Source: Chitinophaga deserti (GTDB lineage Bacteria; Bacteroidota; Bacteroidia; Chitinophagales; Chitinophagaceae). Taken from it: DNA of 64,000 nucleotides. Shown in pieces: positions 17,124 through 26,671 of the stretch. The stretch is taken from assembly GCF_003149455.1 (NCBI RefSeq), contig NZ_QFFK01000003.1, forward strand, positions 434,001 to 498,000, written 5' to 3'. Position 1 is the first letter of the stretch. Every line of letters begins with the position of its first letter. Made by a program: the position numbers and the translations under genes. The notes beneath the pieces were generated by a model. The model saw nothing but the letters and a program-made list of their open reading frames with translations, searched no databases and was not told the DNA's origin.

Positions 17124-17906
17124 TTAGAGCCATCCGAAGAAGAATCTCTTCCTGGAGGCTCCGGCGCCGCTGCCGCCTGATTTGCGTGCTGCTTTCAGCA
17201 AGATGTACTTTTTATACCGCATCCACCGCTCAAAGAGGGAAAAGTTTCCTTTAAATTTCCGTTTCCGGGCATGGGGCTCCACAGCTACTGCTGCTGCGGT
17301 TGCAGCGGGCGGTACCTGCTGGGCTGCCAGCAGTTTGGCGGCTCTTTCCTCAATTTCCTTCGCCTTCTCCACAGGATCGTAGAGCATGGCGGTGCAGAGG
17401 CAGTTTTTCCGGTTCTTGGACATGAGCACTTCGTAGTTCACACAGCTGCGGCAGCCTTTCCAGAACTCCTCATCATCAGTGAGTTCGGAATAGGTTACCG
17501 GTTCATATCCCAGGTCGGAGTTGATTTTCATAACTGCGAGGCCGGTAGTGAGGCCGAAGATCTTGGCATCGGGGTATTTGGTGCGCGACAATTCAAAGAT
17601 CTTCTCTTTGATAGCCTTGGCTACACCATGCCCGCGGAAGGCAGGGTTCACGATGAGGCCGGAGTTGGCAACGAATTTTTCGTGCCCCCAGGCTTCTATA
17701 TAGCAAAACCCTACCCATTCCCCAGCTTTGGTGAGCGCGATAACGGCCTTTCCTTCGTCCATTTTCAGCTGCACATATTCCGGGGAACGTTTGGCAATGC
17801 CCGTTCCACGCGCTTTGGCAGAAGCCTCCATCTCATCGGTGATGGTGGTGGCATAATGCTTATCATCGGCAGATGCTGCCCGAACGATGATATCTTTATT
17901 TTCCAA
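17124..17906 (-). CDS. GNAT acetyltransferase, candidate N-acylglutamate synthase
   Basis: A 260-residue protein. The GNAT fold spans about residues 5-170, with the acetyl-CoA site NSGLIVNPAFRGHGVAKAIK, followed by a Cys-containing segment (CRSCVNYEVL, NCLCTAMLYDP). Residues ~195-260 form an Ala-rich then strongly basic tail. As first gene of an operon with all other arginine genes and no argA or argJ, it is the best candidate for making N-acetyl- or N-succinyl-glutamate. The only usable start is a TTG at 17906 in A-rich context: there is no in-frame ATG or GTG between it and an upstream stop at 17982-17984. That stop belongs to a small upstream ORF in the same frame. Confidence 0.85.
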   Translation of the reverse strand: MENKDIIVRAASADDKHYATTITDEMEASAKARGTGIAKRSPEYVQLKMDEGKAVIALTKAGEWVGFCYIEAWGHEKFVANSGLIVNPAFRGHGVAKAIKEKIFELSRTKYPDAKIFGLTTGLAVMKINSDLGYEPVTYSELTDDEEFWKGCRSCVNYEVLMSKNRKNCLCTAMLYDPVEKAKEIEERAAKLLAAQQVPPAATAAAVAVEPHARKRKFKGNFSLFERWMRYKKYILLKAARKSGGSGAGASRKRFFFGWL

Positions 17907-17969
17907 CTTTTTACAATTGAAAATTGTGATGCAATAAATTAATTGAGTATTCCCATTACCGGGACAGGC

Positions 17970-17987
17970 CCATAACAGTAGTTATGG
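17970..17987 (-). promoter_or_regulatory. Hairpin over the uORF stop codon
   Basis: CCATAAC (17970-17976) pairs with GTTATGG (17981-17987) across a 4-nt loop. The minus-strand TAA stop of the uORF lies in one arm. There is no T run, so it is not a simple terminator. Confidence 0.5.
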
Positions 17988-18068
17988 AAGGGTTACACGA
18001 CCGGGGTGGCCGCTATCAAATACGAGGTCGTCGGGAAAGGTATCTAAAGACAGGAAACCCAATAGCAT
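17982..18068 (-). CDS. Upstream ORF (28 codons) in the arginine operon leader
   Basis: ATG at 18068, TAA at 17984-17982, coding 28 residues that end in HPGRVTLP. AGAGGG precedes the ATG by a few bases. The stop codon lies inside a 7-bp hairpin (17970-17976 / 17981-17987). The frame is the same as that of the first operon gene 25 codons downstream, with no ATG between. It is inside a long leader between a good promoter and the operon. Candidate leader peptide or uORF; there is no run of Arg codons, so it is not a classical attenuator peptide. Expression is unproven. Confidence 0.45.
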   Translation of the reverse strand: MLLGFLSLDTFPDDLVFDSGHPGRVTLP

Positions 18069-18187
18069 GAACACCCTCTTCGAGAGAAGGGTGAAAAGCG
18101 AATATGTTGGTATGGGTTGCGATATATTCCAACGGCAGTTCGACGTTAAATTGTGATAAAAATGTGCCTTTAGTTTTAAAGTAAATG

Positions 18188-18215
18188 CAAAGTTATAACA
18201 TTATTACATATGCAA
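18188..18215 (-). promoter_or_regulatory. Arginine operon promoter
   Basis: Minus strand: TTG (18213-18215), 17-nt spacer, TAACTTTG (18188-18195). It fits the Bacteroidota consensus. It predicts a start near 18181 and a leader of about 275 nt before the first gene. Confidence 0.7.
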
Positions 18216-18240
18216 CCGATTTTTTTTTGACTTAAAAACA

Positions 18241-18277
18241 AGAAGGGAAACGCAGGCCCAGCCTGTGTTTCCCTTCT
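18241..18277 (-). terminator. Terminator of the GH29 gene
   Basis: 17-bp stem with one mismatch (18241-18257, 18261-18277), then TGTTTTTAA on the minus strand. It separates the fucosidase gene from the arginine promoter just downstream. Confidence 0.8.
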
Positions 18278-18302
18278 CCCGTTCCGGGTGGCCGGATCAG
18301 CC

Positions 18303-20330
18303 TTAGAACACCTTCAATTCCCCTACCGAAACACGGGTATCCTGCGCATTGGCCGGAGCTAGAGCTACGAACTTGATATACCGGCAAGTAGCTGATGATG
18401 AAAGCTTTATGTATTGCTCAATGGGATTATTCAGAATATTGGCGAAACTCCCTTCAGATACAGGTTTCCCCCACTCCTTACCATCAGCGCTCAGGTACAG
18501 CGCGTATTTGTATACGATTCCACCATGGGTATTTGGCTGATAACCAACACCCTTAATGGTTTCTTCCCGTCCCAGATCCACCACCAGCTCTGCCGGATAG
18601 CCGTTCTCTTTAGTGGTCCAGGCACGTGGCGTAGCATCTATTGCATTATCAGCACCGGGCGTCAGCACCTTCCAGTTGGTGGGGGCAATACCGAAGATGG
18701 CATCGATCACTACACTGCTGCGCTTCCCGTTTTCCACGAAAGCAACAGCAGATACAGTACCGGAACCAGGGAAAGAGAAAGGTTGCTCATACTTCGGCGA
18801 TGCCGTTGTTGGCGCCGTTCCATCTGTAGTATAGTGTATCACAGGATCGGGTGATGCGGTTTTGATCGTCACCATCCCCGCTTTATTACGCTGAATCTCA
18901 GGATCTGAGATCAGCTCAGGCGCGCGGAACAGAGATACTTCGCTGATTACCGGGCTGGCCTTGGCATCCAGGATGCTCACACGGATGCTTTTGGCGGTAG
19001 TGAGCGGCAGGCGCAGGATGCGCTTGTAACCCACCGTTGTTTCCCGGGCTATCTCTTTCCACTCCTTGCCCTGCAGTACACTCACGGAAAACGACCGTAC
19101 CCGCTGACCAAGGGGGATAAACTCCTGTACGGAAATGCGGTTGAAGGTAACCGGGCTGGCATAACTGAGGGTAATATCCCCGGTAGTTTTGCCGTCGGCA
19201 GTAGCCCAGTAGGTATTGTAATTGCCATCAGTAAGGTATACCGCGCTGGTCACAGAACTGTTTTGACGGGTATTGGTAGCAGCAACCCGCGCCTTACGGG
19301 CCAGGTTCTCCTTAAAATCCACGTCGAGAGTACGGCGCAGTTCCATCAGGCGGATAGAATCATTTTCATGGATGCGGCCGCGGCGGTCTACCGGAACATT
19401 GAGCAGCAGGTTGGCATTGCGGCCCACGGAACCATAATAGATATCGAGGAGGTGCGCCAGGCTCTTCACCTGGTTATCGGTTGTTTCACTGTAGAACCAT
19501 CCCGGCCGGATGGATACATCGGCCTCTCCCGGTACCCAATGCGTACCATCTTCCTGCCCTTTATTAAGCGTTTCTGTAATACCACCCATGCCAGGCTTAA
19601 AATCTGCCCGGTTAAGTGTGCTCCAGTTGGTAACACCCGCATATCCGTTCTCGTTCCCGATCCAGCGGCAGCCGGGGCCGGCATCGCTGAAGAAGATCAC
19701 GTTGGGGTGGATATTGGTAACGGTGGATTCAAAGAGGTTCCAGTCGTACACCTGCTTTTTGCCATTAGGACCTTCTCCATTGGCACCGTCGAACCACTGC
19801 TCGAACACATCGCCGTATTTGGTATGCACTTCCTTCAGCTGGTTAGCAAACACCTGGTTGTATTCAGGCGTACCATAGGCAGGGTGGTTACGGTCCCAGG
19901 GAGAGAGGTACACTCCGAAAAGGAGGCCATACTCTTTGCAGGCGGCAGAAAGTTCGGCCAGCACATCGCCCTTCCCGTTCTTCCAGGCGCTTTCGCGTAC
20001 GGTATGTTTACTGTATTCGCTGGGCCACAGGCAGAAGCCATCGTGGTGCTTGGCGGTAATGATGATCCCTTTCATACCGGCGAGTTTGGCGGTGCGTGCC
20101 CACTGGCGGGCATCCAGCTCAGTAGGATTGAAAACCTTAGGATCTTCGTCACCATGCCCCCATTCCTTATCCGTAAAGGTATTCGGCCCAAAGTGGATGA
20201 ACATATAATATTCCAGCTGCTGCCATTTCACCTGTGCATTCGAAGGCAAGGCGCCTACCGGTTTAATCTCCGGCTGTGCCCATGCTTTGCCCCCTGCCAG
20301 CAGGAGCGCTAAGAGAATCACTTTCTTCAT
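18303..20330 (-). CDS. Alpha-L-fucosidase, GH29 family
   Basis: Predicted to remove alpha-linked fucose from glycans in the periplasm or at the cell surface. The 675-residue protein has a signal peptide (cleavage after AWA) and a GH29 catalytic domain (about residues 30-340) with FIHFGPNTF, AKHHDGFCLWPS and the nucleophile motif QWFDGANGEG near residue 180. Two F5/8 type C-like beta-sandwich regions flank a chitobiase-like C-terminal module (IHYTTDGTAPT). It is a single-gene unit with its own terminator, divergent from the GH109 gene. A close relative with another alpha-fucosidic linkage preference cannot be excluded. Confidence 0.92.
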   Translation of the reverse strand: MKKVILLALLLAGGKAWAQPEIKPVGALPSNAQVKWQQLEYYMFIHFGPNTFTDKEWGHGDEDPKVFNPTELDARQWARTAKLAGMKGIIITAKHHDGFCLWPSEYSKHTVRESAWKNGKGDVLAELSAACKEYGLLFGVYLSPWDRNHPAYGTPEYNQVFANQLKEVHTKYGDVFEQWFDGANGEGPNGKKQVYDWNLFESTVTNIHPNVIFFSDAGPGCRWIGNENGYAGVTNWSTLNRADFKPGMGGITETLNKGQEDGTHWVPGEADVSIRPGWFYSETTDNQVKSLAHLLDIYYGSVGRNANLLLNVPVDRRGRIHENDSIRLMELRRTLDVDFKENLARKARVAATNTRQNSSVTSAVYLTDGNYNTYWATADGKTTGDITLSYASPVTFNRISVQEFIPLGQRVRSFSVSVLQGKEWKEIARETTVGYKRILRLPLTTAKSIRVSILDAKASPVISEVSLFRAPELISDPEIQRNKAGMVTIKTASPDPVIHYTTDGTAPTTASPKYEQPFSFPGSGTVSAVAFVENGKRSSVVIDAIFGIAPTNWKVLTPGADNAIDATPRAWTTKENGYPAELVVDLGREETIKGVGYQPNTHGGIVYKYALYLSADGKEWGKPVSEGSFANILNNPIEQYIKLSSSATCRYIKFVALAPANAQDTRVSVGELKVF

Positions 20331-20551
20331 ATATCAGTTTGTAGACGTAAGCATCTAATATAATATCCTGCCGCTCATTAAGCGAACATTGTCAATATCA
20401 TGAAAAAGAATGAGAAAATACTATAGAAACAACCCTTCCGGTTTGCCGTCCATCACACGATTGTCAAAATTCATCTACCACTGGCTCCTGAAATAAGCTG
20501 AATGCCCTACATTGTAAACCGTTACTCTTTATTCAAAACAATCGAGCAGCT

Positions 20552-21949
20552 ATGAACAAGCACTTGCATCGCAGAAAATTTCTGCGGAATACCATGGCCG
20601 CAGGCGTAGGCCTCAGCCTCATGAACTCGCCCGCGCGGCTTTTTGCGGGCATTAAAAAAGATAAAGTAAGACTGGGACTGATCGGTGTTGGCGCCCGGGG
20701 CATTGAGCACCTGAAGCTCTGTCTTCACCGCAGCGACGTGGATGTTGTTGCCGTGGCAGATTGTGATAACGACTTCGCCATGCCACTGGTGCGTAAAGAA
20801 ATCCAGGCGGCTTATGGCGCCAAGCGTAAGGTAGCAGAATACACCAACGGTCCGCACGATTACAAAAACCTCCTCAAGCGGGGCGACATCGATGCGGTGA
20901 TCATCGCCACTCCCTGGGAATGGCATACCATTCAGGCAGTGGCAGCCATGAAAGCAGGGGTTACACCCGCCGTGGAAGTATGCGGCGCTGCTGACATCCA
21001 GGAGTGCTGGGAACTGGTGAACACATCCGAATCCACTGGCATCCCCGTATTTGGCATGGAAAACGTGAACTACCGCCGCGATGTGCTGGCCGTACTCAAC
21101 ATGGTACGCCAGGGCCTCTTTGGTGAGCTGCTCCATCTGCAGGGCGGTTACCAGCACGACCTCCGCGCTGTGAAATTCAACGACGGCAAGCAGTACTACG
21201 GCGGCGGCGTGGAGTTTGGCGATAAAGGTCTGTCGGAAGCCAAATGGCGTACCAACCACTCCGTTCACCGCAACGGCGACCTGTACCCCACCCACGGGCT
21301 GGGACCGGTTAACAACATGATCAACACCAACCGCGGTAACCGCCTCATGTCTCTCACCAGCGTGGCTACCAAAGCGCGGGGCCTGCACAAATACATTGTA
21401 GACCATCCGAACGGCGGGCCTAACCACCCCAATGCAAAAGTGGAATTTAAGCTGGGCGATGTGGTAACTACCCTCATCAAAGCCAACAATGGCGAAACCA
21501 TTATGCTTTCTCACGACACCAACCTCCCCCGTCCTTACTCCCTGAACTTCCGCGTACAGGGTACTAACGGATTGTGGATGGACGATATCGATTCCATCCA
21601 TATCGAAGGGAAAAGCAAGCCTCACCGCTGGGAAAAGGCAGGTGATGAGAAAGATCCTGAGAGCTATATGGGTAAGTACGACCACCCGCTGTGGAAGCGC
21701 TATGGCAACGATGCTTCCGGTGCAGGACATGGCGGTATGGACTGGTTCGTGATCAACTCCTTCATCGAATCCATTAAACGTGGTACAGATTACCAGATGG
21801 ATGTTTACGACCTCGCTACCTGGTACGCAATTACTCCGCTGAGTGAGCAGAGCGTACTGGAAGGAGGCACAGTACAGTACATTCCTGACTTTACCCGTGG
21901 CAAGTGGATCAACCGCAAACCTAATTTCGCGCTGGACGGAGAATACTAA
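20552..21949 (+). CDS. GH109 alpha-N-acetylgalactosaminidase (Gfo/Idh/MocA fold)
   Basis: NAD-dependent glycosidase predicted to release terminal alpha-GalNAc from glycans. The 465-residue protein begins with a twin-arginine signal (HRRKFLRN), so it folds with its NAD before export. It has the Rossmann loop GLIGVGARGIEH and the GH109-type stretches YPTHGLGPVNNM and FKLGDVVTTLI. Plain Gfo/Idh/MocA dehydrogenases share the fold, but these stretches and the TAT signal favour GH109. It stands alone on the plus strand with a strong terminator. The GalNAc product fits the hexosamine genes further along. Confidence 0.85.
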   Translation: MNKHLHRRKFLRNTMAAGVGLSLMNSPARLFAGIKKDKVRLGLIGVGARGIEHLKLCLHRSDVDVVAVADCDNDFAMPLVRKEIQAAYGAKRKVAEYTNGPHDYKNLLKRGDIDAVIIATPWEWHTIQAVAAMKAGVTPAVEVCGAADIQECWELVNTSESTGIPVFGMENVNYRRDVLAVLNMVRQGLFGELLHLQGGYQHDLRAVKFNDGKQYYGGGVEFGDKGLSEAKWRTNHSVHRNGDLYPTHGLGPVNNMINTNRGNRLMSLTSVATKARGLHKYIVDHPNGGPNHPNAKVEFKLGDVVTTLIKANNGETIMLSHDTNLPRPYSLNFRVQGTNGLWMDDIDSIHIEGKSKPHRWEKAGDEKDPESYMGKYDHPLWKRYGNDASGAGHGGMDWFVINSFIESIKRGTDYQMDVYDLATWYAITPLSEQSVLEGGTVQYIPDFTRGKWINRKPNFALDGEY

Positions 21950-21969
21950 TCCCGTTTAGCAACGTATAC

Positions 21970-22004
21970 AAAAGCCCGTTCCGGATGATCCGGAACGGGC
22001 TTTT
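21970..22004 (+). terminator. Terminator of the GH109 gene
   Basis: Perfect 16-bp stem (21970-21985, 21989-22004) with a 3-nt loop and a T run. The rest of the gap to 22327 shows no supported gene; an open minus-strand frame there spans this terminator and is rejected. I could not place a convincing promoter for the SusC gene. Confidence 0.9.
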
Positions 22005-22327
22005 TTGCATTTCGGAAAACCCGCCGTAACGATGTTTTATTAACGACAGGACCTTCATTTCCAGCTCCCAACCGGCAAACCCGTTGCCTTAACCTGTCTG
22101 CTTTTACCCGTTCAGCATCAAATTCCGCTGCTTCAGTCAGTACATCAAGCACCTCGAAACAGGTGCAAATTCCTGTAGGGTGGTCAGAGATTACATTTAC
22201 ATCTAATCTGACCCTGAAGAATAGAATATCAGCCAATAAGTAAGGACCATGCGGCCTATGTAATAATGCAATCACCAGACCATACACACTGGTTGACGAT
22301 TCATCGCTTCAATCTAAAAACAAACAA

Positions 22328-25243
22328 ATGAGAAAAACGCTAAAAGGCATCCTATCGCTCTTATGCCTGTTACTCCCGCTTGTCATGCAAGCGCAAAATC
22401 AAACCGTAAAGGGACGGGTCACGGATGTGGCCGGAAACCCTCTTCCTGGTGCCAGCATTGCAGTGCAGAAAGGCCGCCAGGGTGCTGTGACGAATGCCGA
22501 AGGCCGTTTCGAGATAAACGTAGCCCCCGGCAGTAAACTTACCATCAATTTCACAGGTTACAAATCAGCAACTGTTACAGCCAACCCCGCAGAGCCGGTA
22601 CATGTTGTGTTGGAAGACGACATCGCCAAACTCGATGAGGTAATTGTTACCGGTTTGGCCACAACTGTTAAAAGAAGAAACGCAGCTAACTCCGTTGCCA
22701 CTATTTCCGCCAAGGAGCTGGCAGGAGCGGCTCCTGCCCAAACATTCGATGCGGCACTGAGCGGTAAGATTACCGGTGCCAACATCGTTGCCAACTCAGG
22801 CGCTCCCGGTGGCGGTCTCTCCATCAAACTGCGTGGTGTATCCTCCATCTTCGGTACCATTCAGCCACTGTTCGTTATCGACGGCATCATCGTTTCCAAC
22901 CGTGCCACCTCCACCGGTATCAACGTGGTAACGGAAGCACAGGGCGGCACCAGTGCTACTTCCGGTCAGGATAACGCCGCTTCCCGTATCGCAGACATCA
23001 ACCCTAACGACATTGAGAACGTTGAGATCCTGAAAGGCGCATCCGCCTCTGCCATCTATGGCTCCCAGGCGTCTGCAGGTGTGGTAATCATTACAACCAA
23101 GAAAGGCCGCTCCGGTAAAACCACGTTCCATGTAGGGCAGGACCTCGGCCTTGTAACTGCACGTAAACTGCAGGGCACCCGTATGGATCTTACTGATGCA
23201 GAGATCACTGCAAGAGGAGCCTCCTGGCCCCTTGCCACCGTACGTGCCGCCATTAACTCCGGCAAATTCTTCGATTATGAAAAAGAAGTATTCGGTGAAA
23301 AAGGATTCGCACGCAACACTACTTTCAGCATGAACGGCGGTAACGACAAAACTACCTTCCACCTGGCTACCGGCCTGAAAAAAGAAGAAGGCATTGTACG
23401 TAATACCGGCTATTCCAATGCTAACGTGCGTCTGAACCTCAATCATAAAATCTCTGATCGTGTTAAGCTCGGTTTCACCAGTTCTTATATGAACACGAAT
23501 GCTGACCGTGGCCTGTTCGGTAATGAAAACTCCGGTAATACCGTGGGTTATGGCCTGATCGCCACTGCTCCCTGGATTGATCTGCATCCGAATGCGGATG
23601 GCGTATTCCCCAATCCCCGCGGTGGTGCAAACATCCTGCAAACCCTTGCTCACTCAGAAAACAGTGAAAAGGTAAACCGCATCCTTACAGGTGCCAACTT
23701 TGATGCAATCCTTCAGCAGTCTGCCACATCCACTACCCGCCTGATCGGTCGCGCTGGCCTGGATTACTATCATACCAAATCCATCGCCCTCTTCCCCGCC
23801 ATGCTGTTCTTCGAAGCTGCTACAGGCGGCCGCAACATCCGTGGTAATACATATGAAATGAACACGAGCTGGGCAGGCTTCCTCGTAAACACCTTTACCC
23901 CCGGCGCCGGTAATCTTTCATTAACAACCACCGCAGGTATGACGCACGAGGCCGGCGAATACGATCAGCTGCTGAACGTAGCTTCTCAGCTCATCGGTGC
24001 AGAAACCAGTCAGGGCCAGGCAGGTGCTGTAAGAGTACAGCAAGCCCGCAGTTCATATCGTAACGACGGCCTCTTCTTTCAGGAAGAGCTGGCCTATAAG
24101 GAGTTCCTGAACCTCACGGCTGGTGTACGCCTGGATAAATCAACCAATAACGGAGACTACAAAAAATATAACCTCTACCCTAAAGCCAATGCCTCCTGGA
24201 ACATCAGCAAAATGGGACAATGGAACAGCTCAATCGTTAGCGACCTTAAATTCCGTGTCGCCTACGGTGAGAGCAGCGGCTTCCCTACATTCAACAGCCG
24301 TTTCACTACCCTTACTGCCACTGCAATCGGCGGAAACGTTGGCTCCATAGGCAGCCTCACACTGGGTGATCCAAAAATCAAATCCGAACGCCAGACAGAA
24401 CTGGAAGGTGGATTCGACATCAGCCTGTTCTCCGGCAAACTGAACTTTGAAGCAACTGCATATAATAAACTCATTAAAGACCTGCTGGTTGCTGCCGACT
24501 GGTATGGCTCTACCGGCTTCGTGGCCAGATGGGTGAATGGCGGTGAACTCCGCAACCGTGGTATTGAGCTCAGCCTGCGTGCTACTCCGTTCAATACCCG
24601 TAACGTTCGCTGGAACACTACCCTGAACTACTGGAAAAACCGCAGCCGTGTAATGAAACTCAACGTTCCTGCATTTGATCAGGGCGACAGCTTCGGCGCC
24701 GGCCTTGGTACTATCTGGATTGAAGAAGGTAAATCTGCCACACAGCTGGTAATCGAAAAAGCAACCGGACTGGAAGTGATCGGCGACATCGAACCCCGTT
24801 ACCAGATCAGCTGGTTCAACGAAGTGAATTTCTTCAAGAACTTCACCTTCCGTGCTATGCTGCACTACAAAAACGGTAGCAACAACGTAAACCTGACCCG
24901 TTACCTCCGTGATGGTGCCCGCCTGTCGAAAGACTGGAGCGACCTCAACGACAAAGGCGTATTCATGGGCAGGGCCCGCCGTCAGAACCTGGCGCTTTAC
25001 ACCGAAGATGCTTCTTACCTCCGCCTCCGCGAAGTGGCGCTGTACTATCAGCTCCCCATCAAGCCCCGCGTAGTGAACAACGTAACCATCGGCGTATCAG
25101 CCAACAACTATTTCACCTGGACAAAATATAGCGGTTATGATCCTGAAGTGTCCAACTTCGGTACCACTTTCGGAACCGGTATAGACGTAGCGCCTTATGC
25201 AGCTACTAAACGCCTGCAGTTCCACCTGTCCGTGAATTTCTAA
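22328..25243 (+). CDS. SusC/RagA-type TonB-dependent glycan transporter
   Basis: Outer-membrane oligosaccharide importer that works with the SusD lipoprotein encoded 21 nt downstream. The 971-residue protein has a signal peptide (ending MQAQ), a carboxypeptidase-D regulatory-like domain (VKGRVTDVAGNPLPGASIAV), and a TonB box region EVIVTG near residue 105. The plug contains LSIKLRGVSSI and PLFVIDGIIV, and a long barrel ends in F (LQFHLSVNF). There is no STN signalling domain, so an anti-sigma/ECF partner is not expected. The substrate is unknown; neighbours suggest a glycoprotein-derived glycan. Confidence 0.95.
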   Translation: MRKTLKGILSLLCLLLPLVMQAQNQTVKGRVTDVAGNPLPGASIAVQKGRQGAVTNAEGRFEINVAPGSKLTINFTGYKSATVTANPAEPVHVVLEDDIAKLDEVIVTGLATTVKRRNAANSVATISAKELAGAAPAQTFDAALSGKITGANIVANSGAPGGGLSIKLRGVSSIFGTIQPLFVIDGIIVSNRATSTGINVVTEAQGGTSATSGQDNAASRIADINPNDIENVEILKGASASAIYGSQASAGVVIITTKKGRSGKTTFHVGQDLGLVTARKLQGTRMDLTDAEITARGASWPLATVRAAINSGKFFDYEKEVFGEKGFARNTTFSMNGGNDKTTFHLATGLKKEEGIVRNTGYSNANVRLNLNHKISDRVKLGFTSSYMNTNADRGLFGNENSGNTVGYGLIATAPWIDLHPNADGVFPNPRGGANILQTLAHSENSEKVNRILTGANFDAILQQSATSTTRLIGRAGLDYYHTKSIALFPAMLFFEAATGGRNIRGNTYEMNTSWAGFLVNTFTPGAGNLSLTTTAGMTHEAGEYDQLLNVASQLIGAETSQGQAGAVRVQQARSSYRNDGLFFQEELAYKEFLNLTAGVRLDKSTNNGDYKKYNLYPKANASWNISKMGQWNSSIVSDLKFRVAYGESSGFPTFNSRFTTLTATAIGGNVGSIGSLTLGDPKIKSERQTELEGGFDISLFSGKLNFEATAYNKLIKDLLVAADWYGSTGFVARWVNGGELRNRGIELSLRATPFNTRNVRWNTTLNYWKNRSRVMKLNVPAFDQGDSFGAGLGTIWIEEGKSATQLVIEKATGLEVIGDIEPRYQISWFNEVNFFKNFTFRAMLHYKNGSNNVNLTRYLRDGARLSKDWSDLNDKGVFMGRARRQNLALYTEDASYLRLREVALYYQLPIKPRVVNNVTIGVSANNYFTWTKYSGYDPEVSNFGTTFGTGIDVAPYAATKRLQFHLSVNF

Positions 25244-25264
25244 AACATAAAAGCAGTCAGAAAA

Positions 25265-26584
25265 ATGAAACTGAAATTAGCAAGTGCAATCGCAATAATG
25301 GCAGGGTTCGGAATGCTCGCATCATGTAAGAATGAGGCCATCCCCAATCCCAATGCCCCTTCGATGGAAGAAATCATCAAGAACCCTACGCTGACACAAT
25401 TGAACAGTCTTATCATCGGCACGGAAAGCAGTATGCGTAACCGGCTGGAGATTTATATAGATGCGGTAAGCGTACTGGGCAGGGAATACTACCGGCATTC
25501 CGGCTCCGATCCCCGCTGGACAGACGTGATCCTGGGTAAAGACGCCACCGTGCTTCCCGCAGGCGGTTTCTTCGCCTCCATCCCCTGGGATTCCCGCTAC
25601 AACGTCGTTAAAAACTGTAACCTGTTACTGCAGGGGATCGAAAACTCCAAGTACTTCCCCAATGCCAATGTGAAAAACGGTTACTCCGCATTCACCAAAA
25701 CGATCAAAGCATACCAGCTGATGCTGATCCTGAACGGCACACACGATAATGGCATCCGGCTGGAAGTTACTGACCCATACAATCCCGGCCCGATTGTAAC
25801 ACGTGCTGTAGCCTTGGAGGCAATTGCCACCATGCTGAATGAAGCAGATGGACTGCTGGCCAACGCCGAATTCAGCTTCCCGCTGTCTGCCGGATTTGAA
25901 GGATTTGAAACACCCGCTAACTTCCGCAAATTCAACCGTGCCCTTGCTGCACGTGTTGCAGTTTACCGTGAACGCTGGGCCGATGCACTCACTATCCTGC
26001 CGAACAGTTTCCTCTCCATGACCGCCGGCGCCAGCCTCACCACTGGTCCCAAACACATCTACTCTCTCGGCACTAACGATCAGGTAAACGAGCTGTTCCT
26101 CCAGCAGGATAATGAAGATGAAATTCAAATGGCTCACCCATCCTATATTACTGCTATGGAAGCAGGTGACGATCGTATCGGCAAAGCGCGCCTCCGTGCA
26201 AAAGCCATTGCTTTCGAAGATCTGAGTGGTACCCATGAAATGCGCATCTTTAAAACACAGACCGACCCTATCGGTATCATCCGTAACGAGGAGCTTGTGC
26301 TGTTGTTTGCCGAAGCAAGTGCACAAACCAACGCGCTGCCTGCTGCTGCCGATGCGGTAAACTTCATTCGCACCAGCCACGGCCTCACCGCCCGGCTCGA
26401 TCTGGATACAAAAGATAAACTGATCGATGAGATCCTGAAACAACGCCGCTTCTCCCTCTGGGGCGAAGGCCACAGATGGATCGATATGCGCCGCTACAAC
26501 AGGCTTAACCAATTACCAGTAGACCGTACCGGTGATAAGATCTGGTCACAAATCCCCGTTCCTCTTTCAGAAAATTCCAAGTAA
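25265..26584 (+). CDS. SusD/RagB-type glycan-binding lipoprotein
   Basis: Surface lipoprotein that caps the SusC barrel and captures glycans. The 439-residue protein starts with a lipoprotein signal (lipobox LASC, Cys near residue 21) and has the RagB C-terminal stretch RRFSLWGEGHRWIDMRRYN. It is on the short side for SusD proteins, which often exceed 500 residues. It is the second gene of the unit; 87 nt with a hairpin separate it from the giant T9SS protein. Confidence 0.93.
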   Translation: MKLKLASAIAIMAGFGMLASCKNEAIPNPNAPSMEEIIKNPTLTQLNSLIIGTESSMRNRLEIYIDAVSVLGREYYRHSGSDPRWTDVILGKDATVLPAGGFFASIPWDSRYNVVKNCNLLLQGIENSKYFPNANVKNGYSAFTKTIKAYQLMLILNGTHDNGIRLEVTDPYNPGPIVTRAVALEAIATMLNEADGLLANAEFSFPLSAGFEGFETPANFRKFNRALAARVAVYRERWADALTILPNSFLSMTAGASLTTGPKHIYSLGTNDQVNELFLQQDNEDEIQMAHPSYITAMEAGDDRIGKARLRAKAIAFEDLSGTHEMRIFKTQTDPIGIIRNEELVLLFAEASAQTNALPAAADAVNFIRTSHGLTARLDLDTKDKLIDEILKQRRFSLWGEGHRWIDMRRYNRLNQLPVDRTGDKIWSQIPVPLSENSK

Positions 26585-26611
26585 AACACCTCTAATCAAT
26601 AATCAAAAAGA

Positions 26612-26639
26612 CAGAAGGCTGCCAACGTGCAGCCTTCTG
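26612..26639 (+). terminator. Hairpin between susD and the giant repeat gene
   Basis: Perfect 11-bp stem (26612-26622, 26629-26639) with a 6-nt loop but no T run. It may lower expression of the downstream gene or stabilise the susCD message; not a full terminator. Confidence 0.4.
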
Positions 26640-26671
26640 CCATAACCCCAACTCAATAAATACCATCTCTC

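Noticed and set aside
20522..21730. Minus-strand frame of 402 codons
   Set aside because: Antisense to the GH109 gene, which has a TAT signal and full NAD-binding motifs.
21946..22287. Minus-strand frame of 113 codons in the gap before susC
   Set aside because: It contains the GH109 terminator, has no recognisable motif and no promoter; treated as non-coding.
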